A DNA stretch of 64,000 nt from Neomegalonema perideroedes DSM 15528 (GTDB lineage: Bacteria; Pseudomonadota; Alphaproteobacteria; Rhodobacterales; Rhodobacteraceae), in contig NZ_KB893654.1 in assembly GCF_000374145.1 (NCBI RefSeq), forward strand, positions 956,995-1,020,994. The letters run 5' to 3'. A program made the translations under genes and the position numbers. Below the pieces are notes generated by a model, which had not been told where the DNA came from, made no database searches, and saw nothing but the letters and a program-made list of their open reading frames with translations. Shown here in pieces: positions 60,720-64,000 of the stretch (position 1 is its first letter; every line of letters begins with the position of its first letter).

Positions 60720-61482
60720 ATTGCGCCAAATGCTTGCGCAGGAAGCCGCGGGTGCGCTCCTGCGTCGGAGCCTTCAGCACTTGTTCAGGCGGCCCTTGCT
60801 CCACCACCACGCCGCCGTCCATGAAGAGCACATGATCCGAGACCTCGGCGGCGAAGCGCATCTCATGGGTGACGATGATCATCGTCATTTGTTCGGCGGC
60901 CAATTGCTTCATCACCAGATTCACCTCGTCCACCAGCTCGGGGTCAAGGGCCGAGGTGGCTTCGTCGAAGAGCATGGCCTTGGGCTGCATCGCCAGAGCC
61001 CGGGCGATGGCCACCCGTTGCTTCTGCCCGCCCGAGAGCCGCGCCGGATAGGCGCCGCCTTTATCGGCGAGGCCCACTTTCTCCAGCAGCGTCCGGGCCA
61101 AGGCTTCGGCCTCGGCTTTGGATTTCCCCTTCAGCTTCATGGGCGCGATAGAGACGTTTTCCAGCGCCGTGAGATGCGGGAAGAGATTGAACTGCTGGAA
61201 GACCATGCCCATCTGCTGACGGATCCGGTTGATATGGGTCTCGAAGGCGCGGCCGGTCAGGGCGGAGTTCACCTGAACGCCGTCCAGCCAGATCTCGCCG
61301 TGAGAAATCTCCTCCAGCATGTTGACCGACCGCAAAAGCGTGCTTTTGCCCGATCCGCTGGGGCCGATGATCGAGACGATCCGGCCCTGATCGACGTCCA
61401 GATCAATTCCTTTGAGGACTTCATGCGAGCCGTAGGATTTGCGGATCCCGCGAAGCCGGATCATGGGGGCGGCTGAGGTCAT
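60718..61482 (-). CDS. Polar amino-acid ABC transporter ATPase
   Basis: A 254-residue ATPase of the GlnQ/HisP family. Walker A IIGPSGSGKSTLLRSVNMLE, Q-loop GMVFQQFNLFPHLTALENV, signature RLSGGQKQRVAIARALA, Walker B AMLFDEATSALDPELV, switch VTHEMRFAAEVSDHVLFMDGG. GlnQ-type wording (FQQFNLFPHLT, EATSALDPE) assigns it to amino-acid import. The start at 61482 overlaps the permease stop (ATGA). Its stop codon lies at the edge of the dispersed repeat. Confidence 0.93.
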   Translation of the reverse strand: MTSAAPMIRLRGIRKSYGSHEVLKGIDLDVDQGRIVSIIGPSGSGKSTLLRSVNMLEEISHGEIWLDGVQVNSALTGRAFETHINRIRQQMGMVFQQFNLFPHLTALENVSIAPMKLKGKSKAEAEALARTLLEKVGLADKGGAYPARLSGGQKQRVAIARALAMQPKAMLFDEATSALDPELVDEVNLVMKQLAAEQMTMIIVTHEMRFAAEVSDHVLFMDGGVVVEQGPPEQVLKAPTQERTRGFLRKHLAQ

Positions 61483-62132
61483 CGGATCGCTTCCGCTTTT
61501 CTGGCCGCACGGCCCAGCGCCCATTCCATCGCCAGATTCAGGAGATAGTACAGCACGGCCACGGCGAAATAAAATTCAAAGGGGCGATAGGTGGCGCTGA
61601 TCCCGCGCTGGGCGTTCAGCACCAATTCCGCGACGCCCAGAACCGACAAGACGGCGGTGTCCTTCAGCAGGATGATGCTGTTGTTGCCCACCTGCGGCAG
61701 AGCGGTCAGCGTCGCCTGAGGGATGATGAAATGGCGCAGAGCCGCCGTCCGGCCGAAGCCCAGACTCCGCGCCGCCTCCATCTGGCCCTCGTCGACGCTC
61801 TGGATGGCGCTGCGGAAGATGTCGGCGTTATAGACCGCGTAATGCACGCCCAAGCCCATGACGCCGGTCCAGAAGGCGGGCAGCAGAACCCCCAGCTGCG
61901 CGAGGCCGTAATAGAGCAGATAGAGCTGCAGCAGCAGCGGCGTGCCCATGAACAGAAAGGCGATCCCGCGCAGAGGCAGCGAAATCAGCTTCGGCCCGTA
62001 AAGCGTGACGAGGGCCAGCAGCACGCCCAGAACCACGCTCAGAGCCCCGGCCAGAACGGTGATCAGCACCGTCCACAGGGCTCCGGTCGCGAGGAGATCG
62101 GCGTAGGGCGGCAGAACTGAAAAATCGAGCAT
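61479..62132 (-). CDS. Amino-acid ABC transporter permease (second)
   Basis: A 217-residue permease of the HisMQ/GlnP family with five or so helices. Motifs: LFMGTPLLLQLYLLYYGL early and the EAA loop EGQMEAARSLGFGRTAALRHFIIPQATLTALPQVGNNSIILLKDTAVLSVLG, the ATPase contact. It starts in a TGATG overlap with the upstream permease gene and forms a heteromeric channel with it. Confidence 0.93.
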   Translation of the reverse strand: MLDFSVLPPYADLLATGALWTVLITVLAGALSVVLGVLLALVTLYGPKLISLPLRGIAFLFMGTPLLLQLYLLYYGLAQLGVLLPAFWTGVMGLGVHYAVYNADIFRSAIQSVDEGQMEAARSLGFGRTAALRHFIIPQATLTALPQVGNNSIILLKDTAVLSVLGVAELVLNAQRGISATYRPFEFYFAVAVLYYLLNLAMEWALGRAARKAEAIR

Positions 62133-62794
62133 CAGACCCTCCCTCGTTCGGCCGTCCCGAAGAGGGATTCCAGACCGCGGATCCCCAGCATGATCGCCAG
62201 AATGATGATCAGATAGGCGATTCCCGCGGCGGCGAAGACTTCGAAGGGCTTGTAAGTCGAGGTGACGAAGCGCTGCGCCGAATAAGTCAGCTCCACCACC
62301 CCGATGGTCGAGGCCAGCGCGGTGCCCTTCGTCAGGATCACCGTATTGACGCCCAGAGTGCGCAGCATCAGCGGCGCGGCCTGCGGCAGAATGAACAGCC
62401 GCATCGTGTCGAGCCGCCCGAAGCCCAGACTGCGGGCGGCTTCATATTGGCCATGCTCGACGGCGATGATCGCGCCGTGCAGCCCCACCGACATATAGGC
62501 GCCGATGTTCAGCCCCATGGTGATGGCCCCGGCCTGAAAGGGCGTCAGATTGAGGCCCAGCTGCGGCCCTCCGAAGAAGACCAGAAACAGCTGGACCAGA
62601 AGCGGCGTGCCGCGGATCACGCTGACATAGGCCGCGGAGAGCCCGCGCCAGATCGCCTGCCGCGACATGCGCGCCGCGACCAGCGCCACGGCCGCCGCCA
62701 AGCCGATGGCGAGCGAGGCGGCGGCCAGCTGCATCGTCTTCAGCGCCGCCTCAAGGATGAAGGGCGCGATGCGTTGAATCAGAGCGACGTCCAT
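62132..62794 (-). CDS. Amino-acid ABC transporter permease (first)
   Basis: A 220-residue HisMQ/GlnP-type permease. Motifs: YVSVIRGTPLLVQLFLVFFGGPQLGL and the EAA loop HGQYEAARSLGFGRLDTMRLFILPQAAPLMLRTLGVNTVILTKGTALAST. Membrane helices precede and follow. It lies 30 bases after the binding-protein gene and one base overlaps the second permease. Confidence 0.93.
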   Translation of the reverse strand: MDVALIQRIAPFILEAALKTMQLAAASLAIGLAAAVALVAARMSRQAIWRGLSAAYVSVIRGTPLLVQLFLVFFGGPQLGLNLTPFQAGAITMGLNIGAYMSVGLHGAIIAVEHGQYEAARSLGFGRLDTMRLFILPQAAPLMLRTLGVNTVILTKGTALASTIGVVELTYSAQRFVTSTYKPFEVFAAAGIAYLIIILAIMLGIRGLESLFGTAERGRV

Positions 62795-62824
62795 GATGAG
62801 CCCTCGCGTCGGTTGCGGTCAGGT

Positions 62825-63595
62825 TCAACGGATGTCGGCGCCGATCCATTTTTCGGAGATCGCCTGATAAGCGCCGTCGGCCATCATGTCGTCGAGCGCC
62901 TTTTGCATGGCGGCCGCCAGCTCGGGATTATTGCGGCGGATGGCGATCCCAATGTCGAAGCGCGGCAGGCTTTCGTCCTGAACCTGCATGATGGGGGCCG
63001 CGCCTTCGCGGATCGCCACCAGAACCGGCACGTCGTCGGCGATGACCGCGTCGATGCGGCCCGCGCTCAGATCCAGCAGCATCTCAGGCAGGCCGCGATA
63101 GGTCCGCACCTGAAAGCCGCCTTTCTCCCTCGCCCATTGCTCCCCGGTCTCGCCCAGCGTCACGCCGACGGTCTTGCCCGCCAGAGCCCCGACGTTCGCG
63201 ATCTCGGAGCCCTCCCGCACGAAAAGCCCGAGGCCCGAACGATAATAGGGGCCGACGAAGGCCACGGCCTTCTGGCGCTCTTCGGTGATGCTCATCGAGC
63301 CGATGACGGTGTGGTAGCGGCCGGTGACCAGCCCGGCGATGATGCCGTCCCAGGCGGTGGTCACGATCTCGGGCTCGACCTCCAGCCGACGGGCGATCTC
63401 GCGGCCGATGTCGACGTCGAAGCCGACGACTTCGTTCTGATCGTCGACGAAGCTGAAGGGCGGAAAGACGCCGGACATGGCGACGGACAGCTTGCCCGCA
63501 TCGCGGATCTTGTCGAGGTCGTCGGCCAGCGCGGGCGCGGTCAGCAGCGTCAGGGCCGTCAGCGATCCGATCAGCCGTTTTGACATGAAGCTCAT
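62825..63595 (-). CDS. Amino-acid ABC transporter substrate-binding protein
   Basis: A 256-residue periplasmic binding protein of family 3 (HisJ/GlnH). Signal peptide MSFMSKRLIGSLTALTLLTA with cleavage after ALA. Binding-fold motifs: GKLSVAMSGVFPPFSFVDDQNEVVGFDVDIGREIARRL, GIIAGLVTGRYHTVIGSMSITEERQKAVAFVGPYYRSG, then TVGVTLGETGEQW and RIDAVIADDVPV. The GFDVDIGRE region contains the alpha-carboxylate-binding loop. The start at 63595 has GGGAG eight bases before it; an ATG at 63586 is possible. First gene of the operon, facing the Lrp regulator. Confidence 0.92.
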   Translation of the reverse strand: MSFMSKRLIGSLTALTLLTAPALADDLDKIRDAGKLSVAMSGVFPPFSFVDDQNEVVGFDVDIGREIARRLEVEPEIVTTAWDGIIAGLVTGRYHTVIGSMSITEERQKAVAFVGPYYRSGLGLFVREGSEIANVGALAGKTVGVTLGETGEQWAREKGGFQVRTYRGLPEMLLDLSAGRIDAVIADDVPVLVAIREGAAPIMQVQDESLPRFDIGIAIRRNNPELAAAMQKALDDMMADGAYQAISEKWIGADIR

Positions 63596-63803
63596 AAGGC
63601 GTTCTCCCTGGAATGCGGCTTTGGCCGCCGCTCTCTGTTCGGGATTCGACCGGGAGGGGAGGGGCGTAAGGCGGCCCTTCCTCCGGTCGTCCCTTTCCCC
63701 AAGGCTAGCCTTTCGTCTCTGCTCTGAAAAAGACGCCGAAACGCCTGAATCAAAGAATATGTAACTATATAGGAAGAGAAACCGACGAATCAGGAGCAAC
63801 CCG

Positions 63804-64000
63804 ATGGATGATCTGGATCGAAGGCTGATCGCCGAACTCCGAATCAACGGGCGGGCCTCGCTGCCGCAGCTTGCGCAGATTCTGGGCGTGGCGCGGGTCA
63901 CCGCGCAGAAACGCATGGATCGGCTGGTGGACGAAGGCCAGATCAAAGGCTTCACCATCCGCCTCAAGGACGATCTGCGCGAGGATCAGATCCGGGCCTT
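63804..64000 (+). CDS. Lrp/AsnC family regulator (5' part, cut by window)
   Basis: The first 65 codons of an Lrp/AsnC regulator: MDDLDRRLIAELRINGRASLPQLAQILGV followed by the recognition helix region ARVTAQKRMDRLVDEGQIKGFTI. This is the winged HTH; the effector-binding RAM domain is beyond the window. AGGAG lies eight bases before the ATG. The 208-base region shared with the divergent amino-acid importer contains an AT-rich stretch (63753-63776, GAATATGTAACTATATAGG) suited to promoters and Lrp binding. It probably controls the importer and the ornithine/arginine genes. Confidence 0.9.
   Translation, partial: MDDLDRRLIAELRINGRASLPQLAQILGVARVTAQKRMDRLVDEGQIKGFTIRLKDDLREDQIRA

Overview
The window is high-GC, densely packed, largely operonic DNA. 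It looks alphaproteobacterial and Rhodobacterales-like: an aerobic (cobG/cobF/cobN) cobalamin cluster with BluE-type threonine kinase and CbtAB, two cobalamin riboswitches, a flavocytochrome c/SoxYZ-like trio, and a dispersed palindromic repeat of alphaproteobacterial style. I see no tRNA, rRNA, CRISPR array or transposase gene.

Layout. 1-4590 (minus): a Bat/MoxR operon (MoxR AAA+ ATPase, DUF58, DUF4381, BatA, BatB, a TPR-like lipoprotein cut by the window edge). 4721-5038: small GNAT protein. 5289-7444 (plus): FccB-like sulfide dehydrogenase flavoprotein, SoxY-like, SoxZ-like. 7524-8348: panB. 8365-10697 (minus): DUF924 protein and a Kef-type antiporter. 10909-13037 (minus): OmpR-family regulator and histidine kinase, divergent from a DUF3047 exported protein (13188-14372). 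Three CTGAC repeats at exact 11-bp steps lie between them.

14406-33500: cobalamin biosynthesis and cobalt uptake. Minus strand: cobC, cobD, bluE, cbtA, cbtB, riboswitch 1, DUF1636 protein, cobA, cobB, cobM, cobE, cobL, cobJ, cobI, cobH, cobG, cobN, cobW, a second DUF1636 protein, riboswitch 2. Plus-strand singletons: cobF, cobK, cobO. cobQ, cobP, cobS/cobT and the nucleotide-loop genes are not in the window. cobN carries an in-frame insertion matching the dispersed repeat found at 60637-60719.

33667-45729 (plus) is the most unusual part: seven tightly coupled genes. They encode a TerY-like vWA protein, a PP2C phosphatase, a kinase with zinc ribbons (together a TerY-P triad), a DNA2/NAM7-type SF1 helicase, an unrecognised protein with an N-terminal winged-helix-like stretch and a C-terminal HEPN-like R-x4-H motif, a long coiled-coil protein ending in a McrB-type AAA+ domain, and a DUF2357/McrC-like protein with a zinc-binding tail. 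It reads as a phospho-regulated nucleic-acid-targeting stress or anti-phage system.

45963-51590: a very large secreted protein with GEVED repeats, a vWA domain and DUF11-type domains. 51591-52098 has no gene and includes an AT-rich island with two perfect palindromes. 52099-57772 (plus): TonB-dependent receptor, molbindin, TrmO/TsaA-like protein and a BtuCD-type ABC importer, probably for molybdate/tungstate or another metal complex. 57791-63595 (minus): ornithine cyclodeaminase, RocB-like M20 hydrolase and a polar amino-acid ABC importer, next to a divergent Lrp/AsnC regulator cut by the right edge; this looks like an arginine/ornithine uptake and breakdown module.
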